DNA from: Hyphomonadaceae bacterium | GTDB taxonomy: Bacteria > Pseudomonadota > Alphaproteobacteria > Caulobacterales > Aquidulcibacteraceae | Assembly: GCA_016791445.1 (NCBI GenBank) | Contig: JAEUMP010000010.1 | Coordinates: 1 to 64,000, forward strand | Direction of reading: 5' to 3' | Length of the DNA stretch: 64,000 bases | Shown: piece after piece, positions 41,782 through 49,218 of the stretch | How the letters are laid out: every line of letters begins with the position of its first letter | Position numbering within the stretch: the first letter of the stretch is position 1 | The notes under the pieces: model-generated | Database searches by the model: none | Seen by the model: only the letters and a program-made list of their open reading frames with translations | What the model was told of the DNA's origin: nothing | Translations under genes and position numbers: made by a program

Positions 41782-42147
41782 ATGGCCATCGATATCTCGA
41801 AAATCCTCTCCTCTCTCGGTGACGATCTCGTCGCGCAGGCGGGCGAGCCCGTGGGCCTCGACAAGGACACCTCCGTGCGTGTGGCGAAGGCGTTGTCGCA
41901 GCACATCGGCGGCGGCAAGGATCTCGCGATCAAGGCGGCGGCGGCGGATACGGGCCTCACCGAGGAGGTGATCTCGCAGATGCTGGGGAAGCTCATAGAC
42001 ACGGGCAAGGAAAAGCTGATGAACGACAGCGGCGTCACCGGCGCCATCGATGACGCCAAGGCGCAGGCGATGGGCGCTATCGGCGCCATCGGCGGCGAAG
42101 CCACGAAGGGCATCTTCGGCAAGCTTTTTGGAAAGAAGGCCGGATAG
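41782..42147 (+). CDS. Small helical protein of unknown function
   Basis: 121 residues: MAIDISKILSSLGDDLVAQA, a middle segment KALSQHIGGGKDLAIKAAAA and a Gly/Lys-rich end GGEATKGIFGKLFGKKAG. Alternating short helices with Gly turns recall DUF937/YidB-like proteins, but I cannot confirm membership. GAAGGGACAG precedes ATG 41782 by about 7 bases. No signal peptide or membrane helix. It stands alone upstream of the H-NOX pair, separated by a strong hairpin. Confidence 0.68.
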   Translation: MAIDISKILSSLGDDLVAQAGEPVGLDKDTSVRVAKALSQHIGGGKDLAIKAAAADTGLTEEVISQMLGKLIDTGKEKLMNDSGVTGAIDDAKAQAMGAIGAIGGEATKGIFGKLFGKKAG

Positions 42148-42187
42148 TCCCTACAGGCTGGGCAATTGTGCCTACCCCATTTGCGGG

Positions 42188-42228
42188 CGGTCGCGTGATC
42201 GCCTGCAAATGCAGGCATTTCGCGACCG
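42188..42228 (+). other. Nested hairpin upstream of the H-NOX gene
   Basis: Outer arms CGGTCGCG (42188-42195) and CGCGACCG (42221-42228); inner arms GCCTGC (42201-42206) and GCAGGC (42211-42216) with loop AAAT. All pairs are perfect. No T-run follows. It could be a terminator for the gene before it, a leader structure of the H-NOX gene or an intergenic repeat. Confidence 0.5.
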
Positions 42229-42315
42229 TACATCCGTCGTCGGCAACAAACTGGAAAGGATGAATCCGCGATCCTCCCGAGCGCGTCCGCTGCGGCGCTC
42301 AGGGAAGTTGCGACC

Positions 42316-42864
42316 ATGTATGGCATGATCCACCGCGCAGCCCGCACGATGTGTATCGAAGTGCTGGGGGAGGCGGCGTGGGCGGAGCTGGCGGCTTCCG
42401 CCGGCTTCAACGAGAGCGACTTTCTTTCCGCGCAAGTCTATCCCGACGGACGCACGATGGCGCTGGTGACGGCGATCGCCGCGAAGGCGAACCTCACCAC
42501 GGACCAGACGCTCGAGGCTTTCGGACGGTTCTGGATCACGTTCGCAGACAAGTCCGCCTACGGCCCCGTCATGCGGATGAACGGCGACACTCTGGCGGAA
42601 TTCCTGTCCAATCTCGATCGCATGCACGACACGATCCAGCGCGTCATGACGGACACGCGCATGCCTTCCTTCCATGTGGAGGCCGCGAGCGCCGCGCACA
42701 TCGACGTCCTCTACCAGTCGGAGCGCACGGGGCTGGAACCTTTCGTGTGCGGCTTGCTGCAGGGGCTGATGGCGCGCTTCGGCGATACCGGCGAGATCAC
42801 CCATGCGCCGGCGCCGGACGGCGTGCGGTTTCGCATCGCGATGGCTGCAGCGCAGGCCGCCTGA
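42316..42864 (+). CDS. H-NOX heme NO/O2-binding sensor
   Basis: 182 residues, full H-NOX length. The hallmarks are all present: MYGMIHRA at the N-terminus, proximal heme ligand His104 in NLDRMHDTI, the heme-bending Pro117 in MPSFH, and Y133-x-S135-x-R137 (LYQSERTG) contacting the heme propionates. Such proteins sense nitric oxide (or redox state) and control a partner enzyme. The partner is the histidine kinase starting 3 bases later, a well-known pairing. No distal-pocket Tyr is obvious, which would favour NO over O2 binding. Confidence 0.95.
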   Translation: MYGMIHRAARTMCIEVLGEAAWAELAASAGFNESDFLSAQVYPDGRTMALVTAIAAKANLTTDQTLEAFGRFWITFADKSAYGPVMRMNGDTLAEFLSNLDRMHDTIQRVMTDTRMPSFHVEAASAAHIDVLYQSERTGLEPFVCGLLQGLMARFGDTGEITHAPAPDGVRFRIAMAAAQAA

Positions 42865-42867
42865 ACG

Positions 42868-44082
42868 ATGCTCTTTCTCGACGACAGCGAACTGGACAAG
42901 CTCTATCCGGCGCGGCTGGTCGTGGCGGCGTCCGGCGTCATCGAGGTGGCGGGGCCGTCCTTCCGTCGTCTGCTCAGTCGTGACATCGCCGGCGCGCATT
43001 TCGACGACGTGTTCCGACTGACGCCGCGTCGACGCGGCGGGGCGGAGACCTTTGAAGAGGGTGCCTTCACGACGCCGTTGAAAATCGTGACGCGGGGCGC
43101 AGCGCCGCTGCATTTCCGCGGCGCGGTCGTGGAGACGCACGGCCGGCGACATCTTCTGCTGAGCGGGGTGCCGGACGGCAGCGCTGCTTCGGAGCGCTTC
43201 CGCTACGGCGACTTCTCGCCGACGGACGGCGCGATAGACCTGCTCCTCGCCATGCAGGCGCACAGCGCTTCGCTCGACGATGCGCGCCATCTCTCCGAGC
43301 AGCTCGTGGAGGCGCGCGCCGCCGAAGCCGCGAGCGTCGCGAAGTCGCGCTTCCTCGCCAGCATGAGCCATGAGCTGCGCACGCCGCTCAATGCGATCAT
43401 CGGCTTCACCGAAATCGTCATCGACGATCTCGCCGAGGCCGGCGTCGAGGGATCGACGGAAGACCTCGCACGGGTGCTGCGCGCGGCGACGCATCTTCTG
43501 GCGCTCGTCAACGACGTGCTCGATCTGGCCAAGATCGAAGCGGGCAAGATGACCGTGCGGCCGGAGGCGATGGACTTCGCCGAAGTCGTTTCCGATGTCG
43601 CGGGCACGCTCGGGCCGTTGGCGCGACGGGCGGGCAACAGGCTTGAAGTGGAACTCCAGGCGCCGACGCTGCCCGGTTTCAGCGATGAGAATCGCATCCG
43701 CCAGTGCCTGATCAATCTGATCGGCAACGCGCTGAAGTTCACGAGCGACGGGAAGGTGACGGCCACACTCGCCGTCGAGACCGTCCATGCCCGCGAGGAG
43801 ATCGTCATCCGCGTGACCGACACCGGGATCGGCATGTCGCCTGAACAGGTGGATCGACTCTTCCGTCCCTTCGTCCAGGCGACGACGGATATCGCTGCAT
43901 CCTTCGGCGGCACGGGACTGGGGCTGGTCATCACGCAGGAGTCTGCACGGCTGCTCGGCGGTTCGGTGTCGGTGGAGAGCACGCTCGGCGTGGGCAGCAC
44001 CTTCACGCTGCGCGCGCCGCGCTGGATGGAGTCGAACGCCGAGGCGGAGATTCCGCAGGACAGCGCCTGGGTCGTCGCCTAG
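42868..44082 (+). CDS. H-NOX-associated histidine kinase
   Basis: 404 residues. Residues about 1-115 resemble the HNOBA/PAS-like sensor region found with H-NOX partners (LYPARLVVAASGVIEVAGPS). A coiled segment (about 125-160) leads to the dimerisation domain with FLASMSHELRTPLN, phosphorylated His168, and the ATPase domain with NLIGNALKF, DTGIGMSPEQ and FGGTGLGL. No membrane segment or receiver domain, so it is a soluble kinase needing a separate response regulator, which is not in the window. Its stop overlaps that of the convergent maiA gene by two bases. Confidence 0.93.
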   Translation: MLFLDDSELDKLYPARLVVAASGVIEVAGPSFRRLLSRDIAGAHFDDVFRLTPRRRGGAETFEEGAFTTPLKIVTRGAAPLHFRGAVVETHGRRHLLLSGVPDGSAASERFRYGDFSPTDGAIDLLLAMQAHSASLDDARHLSEQLVEARAAEAASVAKSRFLASMSHELRTPLNAIIGFTEIVIDDLAEAGVEGSTEDLARVLRAATHLLALVNDVLDLAKIEAGKMTVRPEAMDFAEVVSDVAGTLGPLARRAGNRLEVELQAPTLPGFSDENRIRQCLINLIGNALKFTSDGKVTATLAVETVHAREEIVIRVTDTGIGMSPEQVDRLFRPFVQATTDIAASFGGTGLGLVITQESARLLGGSVSVESTLGVGSTFTLRAPRWMESNAEAEIPQDSAWVVA

Positions 44083-44726
44083 CGCGCGTCGGGCTGACGC
44101 GTCGGATGGGCTGCCTGGAAGGCGGGATGCGCGGCGGCCGCCATGTCGATCTCCGCGAGGCGGCGGTAGTAGCGGATGTCGAGCGCGTAGCGTGAGACCG
44201 CCGCATAGATCTGCGGAACGAGACACACGTCCGCCAGCGTCGGCTCCTTGCCCCAGCACCATGGGCCGCCCGGTCCGTCCGCGAGCATCTGCTCGATCGC
44301 GCCGAAGCCGTCCTTGATCCAGCGCATCGACCATTCGGCGACGCCCGCATCGTCCTGCGCGTATTCTTTCCGCAGGTACTGCAGCACGCGCAGATTGCCG
44401 AGGGGGTGGATGTCGCACGCGACGGCGTTGGCGATGGCGCGGACTTTCGCGCGCGCGACGGGGTCTTTCGGCAAGAGCGGCGGTTCGGGATGCGTTTCCT
44501 CGAGCCACTCGATGATCGCCATCGACTGCGTCAGCGTTTCGCCGTCCTCGGTTTCGAGCGCAGGCACGAGACCTTGCGGGTTGCGTGCGAGAAAATCCGC
44601 TTCGCGTTGCGCCGCCGCCGTGAGTTCGACGGGGACGTAGGTGTAGTCGAGCCCCTTCAGCGCCAGCGCGATGCGCGTGCGATGCGAGGTGCCCGAGCGC
44701 CAGTAATTGTAGAGCGTCAGCATCAT
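44079..44726 (-). CDS. maiA: Maleylacetoacetate/maleylpyruvate isomerase (zeta-class GST)
   Basis: 215 residues. Zeta glutathione transferase: TLYNYWRSGTSHRTRIALAL carries the Ser/Thr-rich active site, then LARNPQGLVPALETEDGETL and QSMAIIEWLEE. The C-terminal domain has CDIHPLGNLRVLQYL and GKEPTLADVCLVPQIYAA. It isomerises the cis-diketoacid produced from homogentisate or gentisate. Its ATG 44726 overlaps the stop of the FAH gene (ATGA), so both are co-translated and act in sequence in aromatic breakdown. Confidence 0.92.
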   Translation of the reverse strand: MMLTLYNYWRSGTSHRTRIALALKGLDYTYVPVELTAAAQREADFLARNPQGLVPALETEDGETLTQSMAIIEWLEETHPEPPLLPKDPVARAKVRAIANAVACDIHPLGNLRVLQYLRKEYAQDDAGVAEWSMRWIKDGFGAIEQMLADGPGGPWCWGKEPTLADVCLVPQIYAAVSRYALDIRYYRRLAEIDMAAAAHPAFQAAHPTRQPDAR

Positions 44727-45406
44727 GCGATCTCGACTTCGATGCGCGCCACGCCGTCGACGCGCGCGGTGATGAAATCGCCCCGCGCGATGCGGCCGAC
44801 GCCTTCGGGCGTGCCGGTGTAGATGAGGTCGCCCGGCGCGAGCGACCATACTTCGGAGAGGCGCGCGATGATCGCCGGCACCGGCAGGATCATGTCCGCG
44901 AGATCGCCGTGCTGGCGCATCTCGCCGTTCACCGCGAGTTCGATGGCGCCGCGCTTGGGATGGCCGATGCGCTCGGCAGGGACGATGGGCGTGATCGGCG
45001 CGGACGCCTCGAACGCCTTCGCGCGCTCCCAGGGCTGGCCCTTTGCTTTCGCATCTGCCTGGCGGTCGCGCTTGGTGAGGTCGATGCCGACGGCGTAGCC
45101 GTAGACGAGATCGAGCGCCTGTTCGTAGGTCACGTCCCAGCCGCCGCGACCGATGGCGACGACGAGTTCGACCTCGTGATGGAGATTGTCAGTGTCGGGC
45201 GGATAAGGCGCCTTCGGCCCGACGACGAGCGCATCCGCCGGCTTCATGAAGAAGAAGGGCGGCTCGGCGGCGGGATCGGAGCCCATCTCCCGCACATGCG
45301 CCGCGTAGTTCTTGCCCACGCAATAGATGCGCCGGACGGGGAAGGCGCGGTCCGAACCTTCAATGGGAACGGCGGGCGGGGCGAGGGGAAAGAGGAGCTG
45401 GGTCAT
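44723..45406 (-). CDS. Fumarylacetoacetate/fumarylpyruvate hydrolase family protein
   Basis: 227 residues, FAHD1-like short form. RRIYCVGKNYAAHVREMGS, PFFFMKPADALV, LHHEVELVVAIGRGG (metal-binding Glu residues), YAVGIDLTKRDRQ and LIYTGTPEGVGRI are characteristic. It would hydrolyse fumarylpyruvate or fumarylacetoacetate after the isomerase encoded immediately downstream. That pair suggests the gentisate or homogentisate ring-cleavage route, though no dioxygenase is present here. Start ATG 45406. Confidence 0.92.
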   Translation of the reverse strand: MTQLLFPLAPPAVPIEGSDRAFPVRRIYCVGKNYAAHVREMGSDPAAEPPFFFMKPADALVVGPKAPYPPDTDNLHHEVELVVAIGRGGWDVTYEQALDLVYGYAVGIDLTKRDRQADAKAKGQPWERAKAFEASAPITPIVPAERIGHPKRGAIELAVNGEMRQHGDLADMILPVPAIIARLSEVWSLAPGDLIYTGTPEGVGRIARGDFITARVDGVARIEVEIA

Positions 45407-45543
45407 GAGCGGATCGGTGGCATACGCCGACGTCGCCTGTCACCCCCGGCAGGCTTGCGGACATGCGGTGGCGTTCGCGGAATCGCTTCTGGAAAAACGA
45501 CGCCGCGGCGGATTGCTCGCACAAGAATGGCCGGCGGGCGCGC

Positions 45544-45867
45544 TCAGCAGCGCGCGGGCGAAAACCTCGCAGGGCGACGCAGACGCGCGAGCGCGGCGGG
45601 CCACCGGGGTGGCCGCACGTCCGCACGACGCAGACAGGCAAGAAGGGACCGCTCACACAACGGGCCCGGCGCGCGCGGCGCAGAATTCAGGGAGCGCGCA
45701 CGGGCGCCGCGCGAGGTTCTCCGACGGCGGGCGAGAGGGGCGGCGACGCACTGCCGCGCCCCGCCGGGCGACCGCGATGCGCCGGCGCCGTCCGGACGCG
45801 CCGAAACGCCCCGCCAAAGCAGGAGCCCTCCGATCGCCAGAACCAACACCACAAACATCGCGAACAC
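45544..45867 (-). CDS. Small membrane protein behind a LexA box (SOS candidate)
   Basis: 107 residues if started at GTG 45867, which has GGAGG 5 bases upstream. A single hydrophobic helix comes first (MFVVLVLAIGGLLLWRGVSA after three residues), then a long Arg/Pro/Ala-rich tail of low complexity that may not all be genuine. About 30 bases upstream a LexA box overlaps a TATAGT -10 element. Short membrane proteins under LexA control act as division inhibitors in other bacteria (SidA in Caulobacter, YneA in Bacillus). No sequence match to those can be claimed. An earlier GTG at 45894 is nearly leaderless and less likely. Confidence 0.5.
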   Translation of the reverse strand: MFAMFVVLVLAIGGLLLWRGVSARPDGAGASRSPGGARQCVAAPLARRRRTSRGARARSLNSAPRAPGPLCERSLLACLRRADVRPPRWPAALARLRRPARFSPARC

Positions 45868-45899
45868 CGTCGCCTCCGTCCAAAAAACCTGCACCGAAT

Positions 45900-45914
45900 G
45901 TTCACTATATGTTC
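45900..45914 (-). promoter_or_regulatory. LexA (SOS) box
   Basis: GTTC-ACTATAT-GTTC on the plus strand equals GAAC-N7-GAAC on the minus strand, an exact match to the alphaproteobacterial SOS box. The minus-strand TATAGT (45910-45905) inside it makes a plausible -10, placing transcription start near 45898, directly ahead of the small membrane protein gene. Confidence 0.75.
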
Positions 45915-45992
45915 TATCCGCGCAAGTGAACTTCCAGACAGGTTTCGGGGCTGTTCAGGGTCCGCAGCCCGTCGGGCGGATTTCGCGCCTGC

Positions 45993-46769
45993 TCAATCCG
46001 CCATGCTGAACCGCGCCGCGTCCCCCTTTGCCGGCGTGCGCACCTCCTGCGGCCCGAAACGGACCGGTCGCAGCACCTTGAAACGGCTGAAGCCGAGATC
46101 GACGAGCCGTTGCAGGTCGAAGTCCACCATGCCGCGGAACTCGCGCGCCTTCATGTGGCCGGAGCAGAGCAGCTCGCTGACGCCGTCCTTGTTGAACTTC
46201 GAGATCGAGCGGTAGCAGATCTTCGACGGGCAGGTGAGCGCGCAGGCGGCGTTGGCGAAGAGCGTGATGCGCGACTTGTCCGGCAGGCCAGCGAGAAAGG
46301 CCTCGTCCTCGCAGAGATCCATCGGCAGCACGGCGGTGTCGTAGAGATCGAGCGCCTGGGCGATCTTGTCGTAGGTGCGCAGATTCTTGATGACGCTCGC
46401 CTCGATACGGTAGCGCGGATAGTCGCGCCGCACCCAGCGCGCGAGCGCGTCGTTGGTGACGATCACGGCGTTACCGTCGCGATGATACTTCTCGAAGACC
46501 GGCGCGCTTTCCGCATATTCGTGCGGCTCCGCGAAATGGTTCGTGAACGGGATGCGCACGCCGATGCCGGCGCCGTAGAGTGCGTCCACGTCCGGAGGAA
46601 TGAGTTCGGCGCCCTCGAAGATGCGACCGCCATAGAGCGGGCTGCGCTCGACGAATCCGAAGACGCTGTCGATGTATTTGAGCGGGATCCCCGGAAAACC
46701 GCGCGCGAGATAGTCGAGCACCGGCTCGTCATTCTTCTTGCTGCGGCCGGAAATGGTGAAACGCAGCAT
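45993..46769 (-). CDS. Cys-containing U32-like TIM-barrel protein, function unknown
   Basis: 258 residues from ATG 46769; a TTG at 46805 is less likely. Repeating strand-helix units (VRIPFTNHF, AVIVTNDALARWVRR, YRIEASVIKNLRTYDKIAQA, TAVLPMDLCEDEAFLAGL, SRITLFANAACALTCPSKIC) look like the half-barrel of peptidase U32-type proteins. Cysteines arranged C-x3-C-x4-C plus one in ELLCSGH could bind a metal or Fe-S cluster. U32 relatives UbiU/UbiV work in oxygen-independent ubiquinone synthesis, but this is not clearly either. An FNR-type box lies upstream at the class II distance, pointing to low-oxygen expression. Confidence 0.75.
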   Translation of the reverse strand: MLRFTISGRSKKNDEPVLDYLARGFPGIPLKYIDSVFGFVERSPLYGGRIFEGAELIPPDVDALYGAGIGVRIPFTNHFAEPHEYAESAPVFEKYHRDGNAVIVTNDALARWVRRDYPRYRIEASVIKNLRTYDKIAQALDLYDTAVLPMDLCEDEAFLAGLPDKSRITLFANAACALTCPSKICYRSISKFNKDGVSELLCSGHMKAREFRGMVDFDLQRLVDLGFSRFKVLRPVRFGPQEVRTPAKGDAARFSMAD

Positions 46770-46829
46770 TGTCTCTGCCCCGACGTTCCGGATGACCGAG
46801 AACAATGGTCACGCGGTATGCAGATGCAT

Positions 46830-46843
46830 TTGATTTGAATCAA
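46830..46843. promoter_or_regulatory. FNR/FixK-type box
   Basis: TTGAT-TTGA-ATCAA is a perfect consensus Fnr/FixK palindrome, in the 209-base gap between the divergent U32-like gene and the universal stress gene. A minus-strand CATTGT (46807-46802) sits 32 bases from the box centre, the spacing of a class II activated promoter for the U32-like gene. Confidence 0.8.
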
Positions 46844-46978
46844 TCAACCCAAGGAAAGTCGCGTTTGAGCTGCATTTCCCCATGTAGAGGTGAATTTCTG
46901 CAACTGGCACGAAATGTTGAATTGGCGTCGCGCGCGCCTTCAGGCGAAGCATGTCGCCTTCATTCAGGAGGGCGTGTC

Positions 46979-47809
46979 ATGCCTGTGTCCAAGATAGTTG
47001 TTGGCGTGGATCACTCGGACAGATCCGATCGCGCCCTGCGCAGGGGGTTTGAGATCGCCGCTGCGCATGATGCGGATGTCATCGTCGAATACGCGCTTGA
47101 TGTCGGTTCGTCGCAGAAGCTGAAATCCCTTCTCGAGCGCGTCGCCGTGGAAGAAACGCGCGAGCGCGCCGGACAGATCGCTGGAGCGGCATCCATCAAG
47201 TACAAGGTCGACGCAACGGCAGGGCGCCCGTTTCAGGTTCTTCGCGATGTGGGCAAGGACTGCGAGGCGGACCTGATCGTTCTGGGGACCCATCGTTCGG
47301 GAAAGGACCATTCCATTTTCGCCGGATCGACGGCGCGCCGTCTCATCAATGAAGCGCCGGCGCCGGTCCTGATTGTGGGGTCGCCGCCGGAGGCGCCGTA
47401 TCGCCGGGTATTGGTGGGTTTTGATGACAGCCCTGCCGCGCGGAAGGCCTTTCAGTTCGCCAGGATGCTCGCGCCGGACGCCAGGTTCACCGTGCTGACC
47501 GCGTGCATGATTCCGTTTTCGTCACGCAACGAAGATCCGGTCCTGAAGCAGCAAGTGGAAGACGACGCCCGACGCATGACCATTGAAGCTCTGGGAAAGC
47601 AGGGCGTGACCGATCCCGGCGAAGTCGAGATCGTCACCCGCGTCGGTGAATCGTTCGGAACGATCCTGAAAGTTCAGCGCGAGGTGCAGCCCGACTTGCT
47701 CGTTCTGGGCACATCGATGCCGGCGCTCTACCGGCAGATGTTCGGCGGGGGGATCGTCGACATGATCGCTGCCGACCCGCCGTGCGATCTTCTGGTGGTG
47801 AAGTCCTGA
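46979..47809 (+). CDS. Universal stress protein, tandem UspA domains
   Basis: 276 residues, two UspA folds: first ending near 138 with ADLIVLGTHRSGKDHSIFAG, STARRLINEAPAPVLIVG; second ending with PDLLVLGTSMPALYRQMFGG. The G-2x-G-9x-G-S/T ATP motif is near-complete in the first domain only (GTHRSG ... GST). Such proteins help survival under starvation, oxygen limitation or DNA damage. GAGGG lies 7 bases before ATG 46979. The shared FNR-type box upstream supports induction at low oxygen, as seen for many Usp genes. Confidence 0.92.
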   Translation: MPVSKIVVGVDHSDRSDRALRRGFEIAAAHDADVIVEYALDVGSSQKLKSLLERVAVEETRERAGQIAGAASIKYKVDATAGRPFQVLRDVGKDCEADLIVLGTHRSGKDHSIFAGSTARRLINEAPAPVLIVGSPPEAPYRRVLVGFDDSPAARKAFQFARMLAPDARFTVLTACMIPFSSRNEDPVLKQQVEDDARRMTIEALGKQGVTDPGEVEIVTRVGESFGTILKVQREVQPDLLVLGTSMPALYRQMFGGGIVDMIAADPPCDLLVVKS

Positions 47810-47859
47810 TCGCGGAGGAGCGCAGGATCGCTCGAACGCAGAAGGCGCGAGCGTGGCTT

Positions 47860-48051
47860 CTACGCCTGCGTCGGCATCCGCGCGGCGGTGATCATGGTCT
47901 TGAGGCGACCGACGAGCGCGGTGCCGCGTACGGCGTCCGGGTTCGGATAGTCTTCCTTGGAGAGTTGTTCGCGGATGGCGGCGATGGACTCGCACTTGCC
48001 GGACTTCGCCAGCTGGAATGCGCGTTCGATGACGGAGGGACGGTTATCCAT
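47860..48051 (-). CDS. Small conserved hypothetical protein
   Basis: 63 residues: MDNRPSVIERAFQLAKSGKC, then ESIAAIREQLSKEDYPNPDA and RGTALVGRLKTMITAAR. This matches a small family I have seen in sphingomonads and hyphomonads with the pattern IERAFxLAxSG ... IRxxLxxEGY, probably helical and possibly DNA- or protein-binding, function unknown. AGAGGG stands close before ATG 48051. Convergent to the universal stress gene. Confidence 0.7.
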   Translation of the reverse strand: MDNRPSVIERAFQLAKSGKCESIAAIREQLSKEDYPNPDAVRGTALVGRLKTMITAARMPTQA

Positions 48052-48135
48052 CCCTCTTTCTAAGGCGTTTTGCCGAAAAAGGCGAGGCGACGGCCTGACG
48101 CGGGAACCACCACTGCATTTTCGCAGACATTTCTG

Positions 48136-48183
48136 GGGGTTGCCGCAGGGTTTTGCGCAGGGCGTTCCGCAGGGGTTTCGCGG
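48136..48183. repeat. Four imperfect 12-base tandem units
   Basis: Units resemble GGGGTTTCCGCA: GGGGTTGCCGCA, GGGTTTTGCGCA, GGGCGTTCCGCA and GGGGTTTCGCGG, without spacers. They lie in the gap between the small hypothetical gene and the FAH gene, close to both starts. Confidence 0.65.
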
Positions 48184-48210
48184 CGTCAGGGGCGCCGCTA
48201 GGCTCGCGCC

Positions 48211-49218
48211 ATGAAACTCGCTTCGCTGAAACATGGCCGCGACGGCCGCCTCGTCGTTGTCTCCGATGATCTCGCCTGGTGCGTGGACGCTTCGCCCGTG
48301 GCGGAAACGCTGCAGGCCGCGCTCGACGACTGGGCGCATGCGGAGCCGAAGCTGCGCGCGCTGAAGGAAAACCTCCTGCACGGCAGCGTTCCGAAGGAGC
48401 GCTTCCACGAGCGCGAATGCGCCTCGCCCCTGCCGCGCGCGTTCCAGTGGGCGGACGGCTCGGCTTACGTCAATCACGTCGAACTGGTGCGCAAGGCGCG
48501 CGGCGCGGAAATGCCCGAGAGCTTCTGGACAGATCCGCTGATGTATCAGGGCGGCAGCGATGCGTTTCTCGGGCCGCGCGATCCGATCCCGCTGGGCGAT
48601 GAAGCGTGGGGCTGCGATTTCGAGGCGGAAATCGCCGTCGTCGTCGATGATGTGAAGCAGGGCGCGAGTCCAGCGGAAGCGGGCGCCGCGATCCGCCTCG
48701 TGATGCTCGTGAACGACGTGAGCCTGCGCAATCTCATCCCGAACGAACTCGCCAAGGGCTTCGGCTTCTTCAACGCCAAGCCGTCGAGCGCCTTCTCGCC
48801 CGTCGCCGTCACGCCCGATGCGCTGGGCGATGCATGGAAGGACGGCAAGCTGCATCTGCCGCTTCTGTCGACATTGAACGGCAAGCCCTTCGGCAAGCCG
48901 AATGCAGGGCAGGAGATGACCTTCGATTTTCCCACGCTCATCGCGCACGCCGCGAAGACGCGCCCGCTGTGTGCGGGATCGATCATCGGCTCGGGCACGG
49001 TCTCCAATCGCGATCCCGACGGCTCGCCCGGACGTCCCGTCAGCGAAGGCGGCCTCGGCTATTCGTGCATCGCGGAACTTCGCACGGTGGAGACGATCAG
49101 GGCCGGCAAGCCCGTCACGCCATTCCTGAAGTACGGCGACCGCGTGGAAATCGAAGTGCTGGACGCGAAGGGCCACTCGATCTTCGGCCGCATCGAGCAG
49201 GAAGTCGTCCCGCTCTAG
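48211..49218 (+). CDS. Fumarylacetoacetate hydrolase family protein
   Basis: 335 residues, long FAH form. MKLASLKHGRDGRLVVVSDD at the N-terminus, FEAEIAVVVDDV with metal-ligand Glu residues, LVMLVNDVSLRNLIPNEL, KPSSAFSPVAVTPDAL and GSIIGSGTVSNRDPDGS are typical. It would cleave a C-C bond in a diketo acid, the last step of Tyr/Phe breakdown if the substrate is fumarylacetoacetate. It is not adjacent to maiA, so there are two FAH-type enzymes 3 kb apart. Its stop overlaps the convergent gene's stop. Confidence 0.92.
   Translation: MKLASLKHGRDGRLVVVSDDLAWCVDASPVAETLQAALDDWAHAEPKLRALKENLLHGSVPKERFHERECASPLPRAFQWADGSAYVNHVELVRKARGAEMPESFWTDPLMYQGGSDAFLGPRDPIPLGDEAWGCDFEAEIAVVVDDVKQGASPAEAGAAIRLVMLVNDVSLRNLIPNELAKGFGFFNAKPSSAFSPVAVTPDALGDAWKDGKLHLPLLSTLNGKPFGKPNAGQEMTFDFPTLIAHAAKTRPLCAGSIIGSGTVSNRDPDGSPGRPVSEGGLGYSCIAELRTVETIRAGKPVTPFLKYGDRVEIEVLDAKGHSIFGRIEQEVVPL

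Noticed and set aside
45327-46009. Plus-strand frames across the FAH-to-U32 gap
   Set aside because: Arg/Gly-rich with no start signal; the LexA promoter points to the minus strand instead.
48136-48183. Possible CRISPR array
   Set aside because: Units are 12 bases, imperfect and without spacers; no cas genes nearby.
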